From contig JASBTZ010000005.1 in the NCBI GenBank assembly GCA_030148165.1, positions 62,001-126,000 of the forward strand: a DNA stretch of 64,000 bases, in the 5' to 3' direction. A program made the translations under genes and the position numbers. The stretch comes from Bacteroidota bacterium. Its GTDB lineage: Bacteria > Bacteroidota > Bacteroidia > Flavobacteriales_D > Crocinitomicaceae. Positions 53,884-63,348 of the stretch are shown here, in pieces; positions within the stretch are counted from its first letter, which is position 1; each line of letters begins with the position of its first letter. The notes beneath the pieces were generated by a model, which did no database searches, had not been told where the DNA came from, and saw only the letters and a list, made by a program, of their open reading frames with translations.

Positions 53884-54555
53884 CTATCTTCTAATTATGT
53901 CATTAAAAAAATCTTCCATTGGTTTCCCAATCCTATAGCAGTTAAGCAGTATTTCATCCAGATCATCTGTCAATATAATTTCCGGATCAAACTGCGTATA
54001 AAAATACCATTGTTTATTATAAATGAGCGGTTCTTTCTCCGCGGCTTCCTGCAATTCTTTTGGAAGTCGCTTGTGTTTCTCTCCAAGTATCGATCCAAAT
54101 AATTTACTGAAAGCTTTGTCCTGATACAAACTTTGAAACTTTTCGATGTCTTCTGCAATAGCCTCTCGAACTTCAAGCAAATCATCCTTTTCTATTTCAT
54201 AAACACCGCCGTACACGCGTACATGCTCGGGTCCGAATTCAAAGTAGATGCCATTGATGGCTTTGCTCTTTTTTCCTTCTGGTGCAAGAACTGCAGATAC
54301 CATTAATTTATAGGGCGTTTTATCTTTTGAAAAACGAATGTCTCTGTTGATCCGGAAGATGCAATCTTTTGCCTCAAGTCCTTTGAAAGCAGGATCAAGT
54401 TTCTCAATCTTCTCAATCATGTGCGCGACGAACTTTTTAAACGGCTCACGAACAACTTCTTCATAGCGTTTGCGATTCAGATCAAACCAATCCTTATTGT
54501 TATTGGGTGCAAGCTCAATGAAAAACCGGAGAAAGTCCTCTTCAAAAAATGCCAT
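53884..54555 (-). CDS. DUF2461 domain-containing protein
   Basis: 223 residues that fit the DUF2461/TIGR02453 family: FFEEDFLRFFIELAPNNNKDWFDLNRKRYEE at the N terminus in pieces (NNNKDWF near residue 18), the conserved RDIRFSKDKTPYK near 70-82, and GPEHVRVYGGVY near 108. The function of the family is unknown. A promoter with TTG-N18-TATCTTTG lies just before it and drives this gene and the following peptidase. Confidence 0.85.
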   Translation of the reverse strand: MAFFEEDFLRFFIELAPNNNKDWFDLNRKRYEEVVREPFKKFVAHMIEKIEKLDPAFKGLEAKDCIFRINRDIRFSKDKTPYKLMVSAVLAPEGKKSKAINGIYFEFGPEHVRVYGGVYEIEKDDLLEVREAIAEDIEKFQSLYQDKAFSKLFGSILGEKHKRLPKELQEAAEKEPLIYNKQWYFYTQFDPEIILTDDLDEILLNCYRIGKPMEDFFNDIIRR

Positions 54556-54566
54556 AGGTTTTCTTC

Positions 54567-54595
54567 CAAAGATAATGATCGAAGCGACAAGGCAA
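54567..54595 (-). promoter_or_regulatory. Bacteroidota-type promoter of the DUF2461/peptidase operon
   Basis: On the minus strand: TTG (54593-54595), an 18-nt spacer, TATCTTTG (54567-54574). The -7 box ends 12 bp before the start codon, so the leader is short. Confidence 0.55.
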
Positions 54596-54632
54596 TCAGG
54601 AAAATTAATCTACTTTTGAGGAAAACTACAGT

Positions 54633-55109
54633 ATGAAAACCGTCTCGGTCAACTCTATAGAAAAAGCAATTCAAAAAATCGACACGCTGGACGACGCAGG
54701 CCTGGAAAAGGTGGCTGAAGCCTATGCGCTGGCTCAACAAACCCTATTAGGCTATGTCATGTCGGCAGCTATTGAATATGATAATCAACAGCTTGAAGGA
54801 TTACTAATCTATTATTTCTGTCTTATTTCTGAGGCGTTTACACAAGAACAAATTCAGCTAGAACCGATTAGTGAAGAAATGATCGAAGAGTTTGAAGAGC
54901 CTTTCTTCGAAATACTCGATCAATATTTTGAGTCTGACGATGATGATCAATTGATGGACTTTAGTGATCAACCAGAATTAATCCGTTTCATGATGGTAGA
55001 AATTAGTACACCAGATGAAGATGGGTCCAAACTTGATGATCAAACCGCTACACAACTTTTTATTGTGATCACAGCGATGATCAGTCTAATGAGTCGGGGT
55101 ATAAAATAA
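54633..55109 (+). CDS. Acidic protein of unknown function
   Basis: 158 residues, cytosolic by appearance, mostly helical and strongly acidic in the middle (EEMIEEFEEPFFE near residue 86 and ESDDDDQLMDFSDQ near 108). The two ends are more hydrophobic. No family recognised. A TACTTTTG sequence at 54611-54618 may be a -7 box. Its stop overlaps the hotdog thioesterase start by one base (TAATG), so the two are translationally coupled and may work together, though nothing in the sequence says how. Confidence 0.72.
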   Translation: MKTVSVNSIEKAIQKIDTLDDAGLEKVAEAYALAQQTLLGYVMSAAIEYDNQQLEGLLIYYFCLISEAFTQEQIQLEPISEEMIEEFEEPFFEILDQYFESDDDDQLMDFSDQPELIRFMMVEISTPDEDGSKLDDQTATQLFIVITAMISLMSRGIK

Positions 55110-55516
55110 TGAAATTGCCAAAAGAAATAGTCGCTCTCATGCTGGAGAAAGACACCTTCAGTAAATGGATGAAGTTAGAAGTTTTGGAATTGGACAAAGG
55201 AACTTGTAAACTTCGGACTACTGTTCATGAAGATATGCTTAATGGATTCGAAATTGTGCATGGAGGAATCAGCTATTCATTATCAGATTCAGCGTTGGCC
55301 TTCGCATCCAATTCGTATGGTTTTCAATGTGTAAGTATTGAAACATCTATTTCTCATATCAGACCAGCCAAATTAGGTGATGTGCTAACAGCCGATTGTG
55401 TCGAAGTCCATCGTGGAAAATCGATTGGTATCTATTCTATTGCGATAACAAATCAAAACGATGAATTGGTGTCTAAATTTAAAGGTACCGTGAGTATTTC
55501 GGATCGTGAATGGTAG
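55109..55516 (+). CDS. Hotdog-fold thioesterase (PaaI-like)
   Basis: 135 residues of the PaaI/4HBT type. Landmarks: GFEIVHGGISYSLSDSALAFASNS near residues 48-70, where the histidine-glycine-glycine of HGG and the aspartate of SDSA line the active site, and VSIETSISHIRPAKLGDVL near 75-93. Such enzymes hydrolyse acyl-CoA or aryl-CoA thioesters. The beta-oxidation operon that begins 98 bp downstream supplies a metabolic link, perhaps release of trapped CoA. Confidence 0.87.
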   Translation: MKLPKEIVALMLEKDTFSKWMKLEVLELDKGTCKLRTTVHEDMLNGFEIVHGGISYSLSDSALAFASNSYGFQCVSIETSISHIRPAKLGDVLTADCVEVHRGKSIGIYSIAITNQNDELVSKFKGTVSISDREW

Positions 55517-55613
55517 TCGAGCAACTTTCCAATTGAAATAATCGTTTATAAAGTACCGTTTTTTATTATGTCTGCATATAATTTTATTAAATTGCGGGCG
55601 AATTGCTATTCAT

Positions 55614-56066
55614 ATGGGAACAAAAGAAACAGAAAATAAAGTTTACAAGGTTGATTTCGTACTGAGACACCTTTGGCATAAAGTATCAAGATTGTATAAT
55701 CAAAAAGCCAATGATTACGGTGTAACTATCTCAGTTGGATTCATTTTGTTAAACGTAGAAAAATCAGGAACACCAAGTACGCAACTTGGACCAAAAATGG
55801 GTATGGAACCCACCAGTTTGTCAAGAACGTTGAAATCCATGGAAAAAGATGGATTGATCTACCGAAAAACGGATGAAAAAGACAAGCGAAAAGTCCTGAT
55901 ATATCTTACAGATGATGGCGTTAAAAAACGCCGTGTGGCAAAACAAGTGGTTCTCGATTTTAATGATCACATTATCTCGAAAATTCCGAAAGGTAAATTG
56001 AAAACCTTTTTCGAAGTTGCAGAGCGACTTGATGAAGCCATTGATATTGAATTTACAAACTTATAG
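55614..56066 (+). CDS. MarR family transcriptional regulator of the beta-oxidation operon
   Basis: A 150-residue winged-helix protein: dimerisation helices at both ends and a DNA-binding core with GTPSTQLGPKMGMEPTSLSRTLKSMEKDGLI split over residues 54-83 (recognition helix TSLSRTLKSM) and the wing TDEKDKRKVLIYLT near 86-99. It is the first gene of an operon with FadB-like, thiolase and acyl-CoA dehydrogenase genes, the order usual in Bacteroidota, so it probably represses this operon in response to an acyl-CoA. An AT-rich palindrome (AATTT-TATT-AAATT) in the gap before it could be an operator, but is weak. Confidence 0.87.
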   Translation: MGTKETENKVYKVDFVLRHLWHKVSRLYNQKANDYGVTISVGFILLNVEKSGTPSTQLGPKMGMEPTSLSRTLKSMEKDGLIYRKTDEKDKRKVLIYLTDDGVKKRRVAKQVVLDFNDHIISKIPKGKLKTFFEVAERLDEAIDIEFTNL

Positions 56067-56072
56067 AAGTCT

Positions 56073-58478
56073 ATGAACAGACACATTCGCAAAGTGGCAG
56101 TTTTGGGATCAGGAATAATGGGATCCAGAATTGCATGTCATTTCGCAAATATTGGGTGTGAGGTACTCTTGCTTGACATTGTACCAAAAGAACTTAATGA
56201 AAAGGAACAAAATCTGGGGTTAACCACGGAGTCAAAACAATTTAGAAATCGGATTGTCAATGATTCGCTTCAAACTGCTTTGAAATCCAATCCATCTCCG
56301 ATCTATCGGAAGTCATTTGCCAGTCGTATTCAGACCGGCAATCTGGAAGATGATCTGTCCGGTATCAAAGACTGTGACTGGGTGATCGAGGTTGTTATCG
56401 AGCGTTTGGACATTAAACAGCAGGTTTTTGAACAGCTGGAAAAGTACAGAACTCCGGGAACGTTGATTACGACGAATACTTCCGGCATTCCTATATCCAT
56501 GATGTTGGAAGGAAGAAGTGATGACTTCAAAAAGCATTTCTGTGGAACGCACTTCTTTAATCCTCCCCGATATCTTCAACTTCTTGAAATCATCCCATCT
56601 CCGGAAACTGATAATGCTATTATCGATTTCTTAATGGATTATGGGCGTCGATACCTGGGGAAAAAGACAGTGCTTTGTAAAGATACACCGGCATTTATTG
56701 CGAACAGGATAGGAGTCTATGCGATTGCTGCACTGTTCCATCTGGTAGACGAAATGGATCTTACAGTTGAGGAAGTGGACCGGTTGACAGGACCTGTTTT
56801 AGGACGACCTAAATCAGCAACCTTCAGAACTTGTGACGTCGTAGGACTGGATACACTGGTACATGTGGCGAACGGTCTGAAAGATAATTGCCCCAACGAT
56901 GAAGAAAAATCAACTTTTGATCTTCCGGATTATATCAATGAGATGATCGAAAACTCCTGGCTTGGGTCAAAAACCAATCAGGGATTCTATAAGAAGATCA
57001 AAAATGAAGAAGGAAAAAGTGAAATACTTGTTCTCGATTTAAAATCGATGGAATATCGACCAAAAGGTAAAGTAAAATTTCCTTCATTGGATATGGTCAA
57101 GCCGATAGACGATCTAAAGGAACGAACCAAGATTTTGCTTAATGCAAAAGATAGGGCAGGTGACTTCTATCGTCAACTCCATGGTAGTTTATTCGCTTAC
57201 ATATCAAATCGAATTCCTGAGATTTCAGAAGAAATTTACAAGATCGATGATGCGCTTAAAGCAGGATTTGGATGGGAAATGGGGCCATTTGAGACCTGGG
57301 ATCTGATCGGTTTGGAGGAAGGACTGAAGTTAATCGAAGCGGCGGGCAAGAATGCTGCTGCATGGGTAACAGATATGTCTGAATCCGGGATTAATTCCTT
57401 TTACAAAAATGAAGGTGGCACCCCGACATTCTATAACCAAAACTCGAAATCGCATGAAGCAATTCCGGGTATGGAGGATCTCGTTCTATTAGATCTTTGT
57501 CGTGAAACATCCACCGTATGGAAAAATGATGATTGTACTTTGGTCGACATCGGAGATGGTGTTTTAAATCTTGAATTCCACACCAAGATGAATACGATAG
57601 GTGGAGGCATTCTGGAAGGCATCAATAAAGCCATTGATGAAGCGGAAAAATCGTACAATGGTCTGGTTATCTCAAATACAGGACAAAATTTCTCTGCCGG
57701 TGCAAATGTTGGTCTCATTTTTATGATGGCTATTGAGCAGGATTACGACGAGCTAAATTTTGCGGTCAAAACATTTCAAGACACGATGATGCGCGTGCGT
57801 TATTCTGATATTCCGGTTATCGTTGCGCCACATAATATGGCCCTCGGTGGTGGATGCGAATTATCAATGCATTCAGATAAAGTCGTAGCTCACGCTGAAC
57901 TCTATATGGGTCTTGTCGAATTTGGAGTTGGATTGATTCCAGGTGGTGGTGGTACCAAGGAGTTTGCAAAGCGATTATCGGAAGAATTAAAAGAAGGTGA
58001 CATAAAAACCAATAGAATGCGACAGCGTTTCCTTACCATTGGACAGGCTCAGGTGTCGACATCAGCGTACGAAGCATTCGATTTGGGATATTTAAGAGAT
58101 GGAGTTGATGAAATAGTTGTTAGCCGGGAGTACCAATTGAAAAGGGCAAAAGATGCTTGTCTTGAATTGGCTTCAAACGGATATAGTTCACCAAAAAGAG
58201 AAAAAAACATACGTGTACTTGGTAAAGAGGGACTCGGCTTAGTTTATGTGGGTGCGAACTCGATGCTATCAGGTCAGTATATTTCGGAACATGACGCACA
58301 TATATCCGAGAAACTAGGATACGTGTTATGTGGTGGAGATCTTTCAGAAAACGAATTAGTTTCAGAACAATATTTATTAGACCTGGAGCGCAAAGCTTTT
58401 GTTGAACTTTGTAGCAAGCGCAAAACACTTGAACGATTGGAAAGCATTGTTAAAACAGGAAAAGTCTTAAGAAATTAA
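56073..58478 (+). CDS. 3-hydroxyacyl-CoA dehydrogenase/enoyl-CoA hydratase fusion
   Basis: 801 residues that combine two beta-oxidation steps. The N-terminal NAD-binding domain has VLGSGIMGSRIACHF at about 10-24 and the dehydrogenase C-domain follows (THFFNPPRYLQLLEIIPSP near 157, DTPAFIANRIG near 206). The crotonase domain comes last, with NFSAGANVGL near 546 and NMALGGGCELSMH near 587. This order is the reverse of the E. coli FadB hydratase-first layout and matches the Bacteroidota form. Operon with MarR upstream (6 bp) and thiolase downstream (1 bp). Confidence 0.92.
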   Translation: MNRHIRKVAVLGSGIMGSRIACHFANIGCEVLLLDIVPKELNEKEQNLGLTTESKQFRNRIVNDSLQTALKSNPSPIYRKSFASRIQTGNLEDDLSGIKDCDWVIEVVIERLDIKQQVFEQLEKYRTPGTLITTNTSGIPISMMLEGRSDDFKKHFCGTHFFNPPRYLQLLEIIPSPETDNAIIDFLMDYGRRYLGKKTVLCKDTPAFIANRIGVYAIAALFHLVDEMDLTVEEVDRLTGPVLGRPKSATFRTCDVVGLDTLVHVANGLKDNCPNDEEKSTFDLPDYINEMIENSWLGSKTNQGFYKKIKNEEGKSEILVLDLKSMEYRPKGKVKFPSLDMVKPIDDLKERTKILLNAKDRAGDFYRQLHGSLFAYISNRIPEISEEIYKIDDALKAGFGWEMGPFETWDLIGLEEGLKLIEAAGKNAAAWVTDMSESGINSFYKNEGGTPTFYNQNSKSHEAIPGMEDLVLLDLCRETSTVWKNDDCTLVDIGDGVLNLEFHTKMNTIGGGILEGINKAIDEAEKSYNGLVISNTGQNFSAGANVGLIFMMAIEQDYDELNFAVKTFQDTMMRVRYSDIPVIVAPHNMALGGGCELSMHSDKVVAHAELYMGLVEFGVGLIPGGGGTKEFAKRLSEELKEGDIKTNRMRQRFLTIGQAQVSTSAYEAFDLGYLRDGVDEIVVSREYQLKRAKDACLELASNGYSSPKREKNIRVLGKEGLGLVYVGANSMLSGQYISEHDAHISEKLGYVLCGGDLSENELVSEQYLLDLERKAFVELCSKRKTLERLESIVKTGKVLRN

Positions 58479-58479
58479 T

Positions 58480-59655
58480 ATGGGCAGAGCATATATAGTA
58501 ACAGGATACAGAACAGCAGTCGGAAAAGCCAATAAAGGTGGATTTCGCTTTAGTAGGCCGGACGATCTCGCAGCAGCTGTGATAAAACATATTATGGAGA
58601 AAACACCTCAACTCGATAAAAATCGTGTTGATGATGTTATTGTAGGAAACGCAACTCCGGAAGCAGAGCAGGGATTAAATGTAGGTCGTATGATCTCATT
58701 GATGGGACTCGATACGGACAAGGTCCCGGGAATGACCGTCAATCGATATTGTTCATCAGGATTGGAAACGATCGCCATTGCAACAGCAAAAATCGAAGCA
58801 GGTCTCGCTGATTGCATTATCGCAGGTGGTGTGGAATCTATGTCTATCATGGCAATGGGCGGCTGGAGAATTGTTCCAAATCCAAACGTTGCACAAAATA
58901 ACCCCAGCTGGTATTGGGGAATGGGATTAACGGCTGAAGCCGTAGCAGAGCAATATAAAGTCTCAAGAGAAGATCAGGATTCCTTTGCTCTGAATTCCCA
59001 CAACAAAGCCATTGAAGCGATCAAGTCAGGTAAGTTTAACGATGACATTGTGCCCATAGAAGTTGAACATATCTTTCTCGATGAAAATGAAAAAAGACAA
59101 GTAAAGACTTTTACGGTTGACACGGATGAAGGTCCTCGGGCAAGTACTATTGAAGGACTTGCCAGATTGAGACCTGTATTTGCAGCTAATGGTAGTGTTA
59201 CAGCTGGGAATTCTTCACAAACTTCTGATGGAGCAGCATTTTGTCTTGTGATGTCGGAAGAGATGGTGAATGAATTAGGACTTCAGCCTATGGCGAGATT
59301 AGCATCGTATCAAGTCGTTGGAGTGGAGCCGAGAATCATGGGTATCGCACCTGTAGACGCTATTCCGAAGGCAATCGAACGAGCTGGCCTTAAGTTAAAT
59401 GACATCTCACTTGTTGAACTTAATGAGGCATTTGCATCGCAATCTGTGGCAGTAATCAGAGAAACTGGTCTTGATCCATCGATTGTAAATGTTAATGGCG
59501 GAGCGATCGCATTGGGACATCCATTAGGTTGTACTGGAGCTAAATTAACAGTTCAAATAATGAATGAACTCAAACGACGAGATCAGAAGTATGGAGTTGT
59601 AACCATGTGTGTTGGTACGGGACAGGGTGCTGCAGGAGTGATCGAGATGTTATAA
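58480..59655 (+). CDS. fadA: Acetyl-CoA acyltransferase (3-ketoacyl-CoA thiolase)
   Basis: 391 residues, thiolase fold. Active-site Cys91 in NRYCSSGLE accepts the acyl group; His347 in GHPLGCTG and Cys377 in CVGTGQG complete the catalytic set. It splits 3-ketoacyl-CoA with CoA into acetyl-CoA and a shortened acyl-CoA, the last step of beta-oxidation, and with the preceding gene forms the trifunctional pair. Confidence 0.93.
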   Translation: MGRAYIVTGYRTAVGKANKGGFRFSRPDDLAAAVIKHIMEKTPQLDKNRVDDVIVGNATPEAEQGLNVGRMISLMGLDTDKVPGMTVNRYCSSGLETIAIATAKIEAGLADCIIAGGVESMSIMAMGGWRIVPNPNVAQNNPSWYWGMGLTAEAVAEQYKVSREDQDSFALNSHNKAIEAIKSGKFNDDIVPIEVEHIFLDENEKRQVKTFTVDTDEGPRASTIEGLARLRPVFAANGSVTAGNSSQTSDGAAFCLVMSEEMVNELGLQPMARLASYQVVGVEPRIMGIAPVDAIPKAIERAGLKLNDISLVELNEAFASQSVAVIRETGLDPSIVNVNGGAIALGHPLGCTGAKLTVQIMNELKRRDQKYGVVTMCVGTGQGAAGVIEML

Positions 59656-59747
59656 TCTGTTAATTCAACACAATATATTTATTTATTATGCGTGCATAAG
59701 TATTTAATTATTATATTTATACTATACACTAACTCACGAAAAGCGTT

Positions 59748-61535
59748 ATGGCAGAAGAAAAAAATACAATTAAGGGTGGCGAATTTATTATTCGTGACAC
59801 CGATTATAAAGATGTTTTTATTCCAGAGAGCTGGAATGAAGAGCAGCGCATGATCGCTCAGATGTGTGATGACTTTATCAAGAATGAAGTGATCCCACAT
59901 GTTGAACGAATTGACAAACTCGAAGAAGGACTCATGCCTTCTCTTTTAGAAAAAGCTGGTGAACTCGGAATGTTGGGAATGTCAGTACCAGAAGATCTGG
60001 GCGGTCTCGGAGTTGACTTTAAAACATCTCTCTTAGCAACTGAAAGGCTGGCATTGGGTTATTCATTTTCCGTGGCCTATGGAGCCCATACGGGAATTGG
60101 CACCTTGCCTCTACTCTATTATGGTAATGAGGCACAAAAGCAAAAATATATTCCAAAGCTTGCTACAGGTGAAATGAAGGCAGCTTACTGTCTCACAGAA
60201 CCTAGTTCAGGATCCGATGCGAACTCAGGAAAGTCGAAGGCCGTTCTTAGTGATGACGGAAGTCATTATGTCCTGAATGGTCAGAAAATGTGGATCACCA
60301 ATGGAGGTTTTGCAGATCTGTTTACTGTTTTTGCAAAGATCGGGGATGATGATAAACTAAGTGCATTTCTGGTTGAAGCAGATTCTGAAGGGATCACATT
60401 GAATCCAGAGGAAAAGAAAATGGGGATTAAGGGATCTTCAACACGACAGATTTTCTTTAACGATGTAAAGGTTCCGGCTGAAAATCTTCTTTCAGAACGT
60501 GGCAATGGTTTCAAGATAGCACTGAACATATTGAATATAGGAAGGATCAAATTGGCCGCAGGAGTAATGGGTGGTTGCAAACAAGCTATTACTACAGCTG
60601 TCAGCTACGCAAATGAACGCGAACAATTCGGTCGACCAATCTCAAAGTATGGAGCAATTCGATTCAAACTGGCTGAATCAGCTATAAAGACATTTGTGGT
60701 CGAATCAGCCGTTTATCGCGCTGGACAAAATATTGATGACGCAATCGCCGCGTATGTTGCAGATGGTATGGATAAAGGTAAGGCGACGCTGAAAGGCATT
60801 GAAGAATTTGCTCCTGAATGTGCGATCCTTAAAGTAGCCGGATCGGAAGCGCTTGATTACGTAGTGGATGAAGCTGTGCAGATCCATGGTGGTATGGGTT
60901 ACTCCGCAGAATCGAGCATCGAACGCGCCTATCGCGATGCACGTATAAACCGAATCTTTGAGGGTACAAATGAGATAAACAGGCTACTTACCGTTGAGAT
61001 GGTGCTCAGACGCGCAAATAAAGGCGAACTGGATCTAATGGGACCTGCCATGCAGGTAGCAAATGAATTGATGAGTATCCCTGATTTGGGAGACAAACCG
61101 GAAGGATTGTTTGCAAATGAGATCGCTTACCTGGCTAATTTTAAGAAGTCGATACTCCTCGTCGCTGGTGCAGCAGTTCAAAAGCTTATGCAAACCTTAG
61201 CAAAAGAACAGGAAGTACTCATGAACATTTCCGATATGGCCATTATGACTTATTTAGCAGAATCGGCATTATTGAGAGTTCAGCAAATGGTTGAAAAAAA
61301 TGGAGAAGAATCCTGTTCCGAACAAATCGCCATGGTCAAGACCTATTTCTACGATATAGCTGACTTAATCCACAAACATGGAAAAGATGCGGTTAACAGT
61401 TTCGCAGATGGTGATGAGCAACGTATGATGCTGATGGGACTAAAAAGGTTCACAAAGGTTGAACCATACAATTCGAAGGAAGCCAGACAACTTATTGCAA
61501 CGAAATTAATTGACAAGAACGAATATTGTTATTAA
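59748..61535 (+). CDS. Acyl-CoA dehydrogenase (long-chain/VLCAD-like, with C-terminal extension)
   Basis: 595 residues, longer than the usual 380-residue family: an acyl-CoA dehydrogenase core with AYCLTEPSSGSDANS near 145, WITNGGFADLFTVF near 182, and the catalytic Glu405 in RIFEGTNEINR, followed by about 180 residues of helical C-terminal extension as in VLCAD/ACAD9. It introduces the trans-2,3 double bond of acyl-CoA using FAD, the first step of the pathway. It follows thiolase after 92 bp of AT-rich DNA and ends at a strong terminator. Confidence 0.93.
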   Translation: MAEEKNTIKGGEFIIRDTDYKDVFIPESWNEEQRMIAQMCDDFIKNEVIPHVERIDKLEEGLMPSLLEKAGELGMLGMSVPEDLGGLGVDFKTSLLATERLALGYSFSVAYGAHTGIGTLPLLYYGNEAQKQKYIPKLATGEMKAAYCLTEPSSGSDANSGKSKAVLSDDGSHYVLNGQKMWITNGGFADLFTVFAKIGDDDKLSAFLVEADSEGITLNPEEKKMGIKGSSTRQIFFNDVKVPAENLLSERGNGFKIALNILNIGRIKLAAGVMGGCKQAITTAVSYANEREQFGRPISKYGAIRFKLAESAIKTFVVESAVYRAGQNIDDAIAAYVADGMDKGKATLKGIEEFAPECAILKVAGSEALDYVVDEAVQIHGGMGYSAESSIERAYRDARINRIFEGTNEINRLLTVEMVLRRANKGELDLMGPAMQVANELMSIPDLGDKPEGLFANEIAYLANFKKSILLVAGAAVQKLMQTLAKEQEVLMNISDMAIMTYLAESALLRVQQMVEKNGEESCSEQIAMVKTYFYDIADLIHKHGKDAVNSFADGDEQRMMLMGLKRFTKVEPYNSKEARQLIATKLIDKNEYCY

Positions 61536-61536
61536 G

Positions 61537-61560
61537 AAAAAGGGGCTTTCGCCCCTTTTT
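61537..61560. terminator. Bidirectional intrinsic terminator after the beta-oxidation operon
   Basis: AAAAAGGGGC, loop TTTC, GCCCCTTTTT: a perfect 10-bp stem with A- and T-runs at its ends. It can stop the plus-strand operon and the convergent minus-strand lipoprotein gene. Confidence 0.88.
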
Positions 61561-61580
61561 ATATTTCGTAATCTAAACGA

Positions 61581-62090
61581 TTATTTCTTTAAGACGATAC
61601 CGTCTGCTTCAAATCCAAGCTCATACTTTGGTTCTGTAATCGCATTGATTTCTTCTTCACTTTTCCCTGCGTCGTCTGCAAAATGTTGAAGAAGATCAAC
61701 GGTCACTGTATCCCAGTATAATACTCCATGAAGGAATGCTTCGGTTCCCACTGCCGTTTCAATTGGAATGGTGAAATGGTCTTTAAATCGAACCATGAAT
61801 GTCTCTCCATCTCCTTTATCAATATTCACCCAGCATCCCGCCTTTGAACAAACCTCAGTAAGTGTTCCTTCAAAAGTGTATTCTTGCTCACCGTCTTTGC
61901 CTTCAAAATCGCTGAGCATATCGGCGACAGAAACTGCTTCTGTTATATCAACTTCAACCGGGCCATAGCTTTCACCGAGTTCAATTTTTTCTTCCTGTTC
62001 TTGTTCTGTAATATCTCCAGTTTCCGACCCACCATTTCCACAAGCAAATAGGAAAAAGACTGAAGAGTAAATAATAAATGTTGCTTTCAT
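61581..62090 (-). CDS. DUF4920-type lipoprotein
   Basis: 169 residues when started at the ATG at 62090, which places a lipobox (FFLFACGNGG, Cys17) after a signal peptide; an in-frame ATG 30 bp upstream would add ten residues and spoil the signal. The mature part carries a VCSKAGCW motif near residue 98, a cysteine/tryptophan pattern I associate with DUF4920, and a beta-barrel-like FMVRFKDHF region. An acidic spacer (EQEQEEKIE) follows the lipid anchor. Function unknown. Confidence 0.8.
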   Translation of the reverse strand: MKATFIIYSSVFFLFACGNGGSETGDITEQEQEEKIELGESYGPVEVDITEAVSVADMLSDFEGKDGEQEYTFEGTLTEVCSKAGCWVNIDKGDGETFMVRFKDHFTIPIETAVGTEAFLHGVLYWDTVTVDLLQHFADDAGKSEEEINAITEPKYELGFEADGIVLKK

Positions 62091-62153
62091 GCTGAATGTT
62101 TTTTTTTGCAAAGATGCCAATATCTTCCTGATTAATAAATCTTATGAACAAAA

Positions 62154-62179
62154 AAAGCCCGATCGAATGATCGGGCTTT
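62154..62179 (-). terminator. Intrinsic terminator of the small exported protein gene
   Basis: An 11-bp perfect stem (AAAGCCCGATC/GATCGGGCTTT) with a 4-nt loop, followed by seven Ts on the minus strand. It lies 15 bp after the stop codon at 62195. Confidence 0.85.
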
Positions 62180-62194
62180 CTAAAAATTCTTATT

Positions 62195-62566
62195 CTATTT
62201 TAAATAGCTTTCTGCAAATTCTGATGGATTGAATGATTTGTCATCAACTACCACATTCTGAACGCCACAAGCAGTAAAGAATCTTGCGATTACATGTCTG
62301 CTTTTAGAATCGTTTTGTGCCATTGTAATTGTAGCGACGTGAGTGTTTTCGTCAAATGCCACCGTAAAATAATGCGTGTAATACTTAGAACTTTCCTCAA
62401 CCTTATCGGACGTTACATCTGCCGGCAATGTGAATTCATACACTCCTGATGTTTTACTCGCACTGAGTGCTTTTGATCCGTTAGATTTCGCTGTATGAGC
62501 ATCCTGTGCAAAAGAAAACCCAACGATTCCAACTACCAAAATCAATGTATTTATAAGCTTTTTCAT
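62195..62566 (-). CDS. Small exported protein of unknown function
   Basis: 123 residues with a signal peptide (cleaved after SFAQ, about residue 21). The mature protein has a compact alpha/beta pattern (SGVYEFTLPADV near 40, HYFTVAFDENTHVATITMAQ near 65) and ends with a cysteine-bearing ACGVQNVVVDD segment near 99. I recognise no family; the shape is reminiscent of small metal-binding HMA-like domains but lacks their CxxC. A hairpin terminator lies just after it. Confidence 0.72.
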   Translation of the reverse strand: MKKLINTLILVVGIVGFSFAQDAHTAKSNGSKALSASKTSGVYEFTLPADVTSDKVEESSKYYTHYFTVAFDENTHVATITMAQNDSKSRHVIARFFTACGVQNVVVDDKSFNPSEFAESYLK

Positions 62567-62655
62567 AATTCCAAATGTTGATTCTATAGTACTAAGACTT
62601 AATTATTTACTAATCCGTTGTCTAAGCTACAATTTTTTTGCCAAATTTACTCAAG

Positions 62656-63261
62656 ATGCCAAAACTATTAGCTTTTCGATACAAAGATAAAATTGAAGCC
62701 GGTTGTGATGAGGCCGGAAGGGGCTGTCTGGCGGGGCCTGTAGTGGCCGCATCCGTTATTTTGCCTCCTGGTTTTAAAAATGACGTATTAAATGACTCTA
62801 AGCAGCTAAATGAGGCAAAAAGGGAAGAACTACGTTACATAATTGAGTCGGAAGCGCTTAGCTATGGTATTTCTTTCGTTCATGAGCAGGAAATCGACGA
62901 ATTAAATATTCTGAGAGCCAGTTTCACAGCTATGCACCGTGCGGTAGATCAATTGAATCAGAAGCCCGAATTATTACTCATTGACGGAAATCGATTTATT
63001 CCATACGAGGATATCGATCATGAATGCATAATCAAGGGAGACGGGAAATATTTATCGATAGCCGCGGCTTCTGTTCTGGCAAAAACTTATCGGGACGAAT
63101 ACATGAAAAAGATACATGCCGAATTCCCGGAATACGACTGGAAATCAAACAAAGGCTATCCAACGGTAAAACATCGTGATGCTATTCGCAAAATAGGTGA
63201 TTGTAAATATCATCGTAAATCATTCACTTTGTTGCCTCCTGAGCAGTTGGAGTTATTCTGA
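62656..63261 (+). CDS. rnhB: Ribonuclease HII
   Basis: Cuts the RNA strand of RNA-DNA hybrids, including single ribonucleotides in DNA. 201 residues when started at the ATG at 62656 (an upstream TTG is unlikely). Active-site acids are in CDEAGRG (Asp18, Glu19), LLIDGNRF near 114 and [15 protein letters not shown] near 137, and YPTVKH lies near 173, all typical of RNase HII. Confidence 0.95.
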   Translation: MPKLLAFRYKDKIEAGCDEAGRGCLAGPVVAASVILPPGFKNDVLNDSKQLNEAKREELRYIIESEALSYGISFVHEQEIDELNILRASFTAMHRAVDQLNQKPELLLIDGNRFIPYEDIDHECIIKGDGKYLSIAAASVLAKTYRDEYMKKIHAEFPEYDWKSNKGYPTVKHRDAIRKIGDCKYHRKSFTLLPPEQLELF

Positions 63262-63348
63262 CCGATACACAAAGCATTGTTCATTTTTTAAATTATCGCA
63301 TCAAAGGATGCCCTGCCCTAATACCTATTTTTGATAAAAAGTAGAACA

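Noticed and set aside
55517-55613. AT-rich inverted repeat before the MarR gene
   Set aside because: Arms of five A/T pairs are expected by chance in such AT-rich DNA; the evidence is too weak to call an operator.
62638-62655. Upstream TTG start for rnhB
   Set aside because: It would add six residues not typical of RNase HII; the ATG at 62656 gives the expected N terminus.
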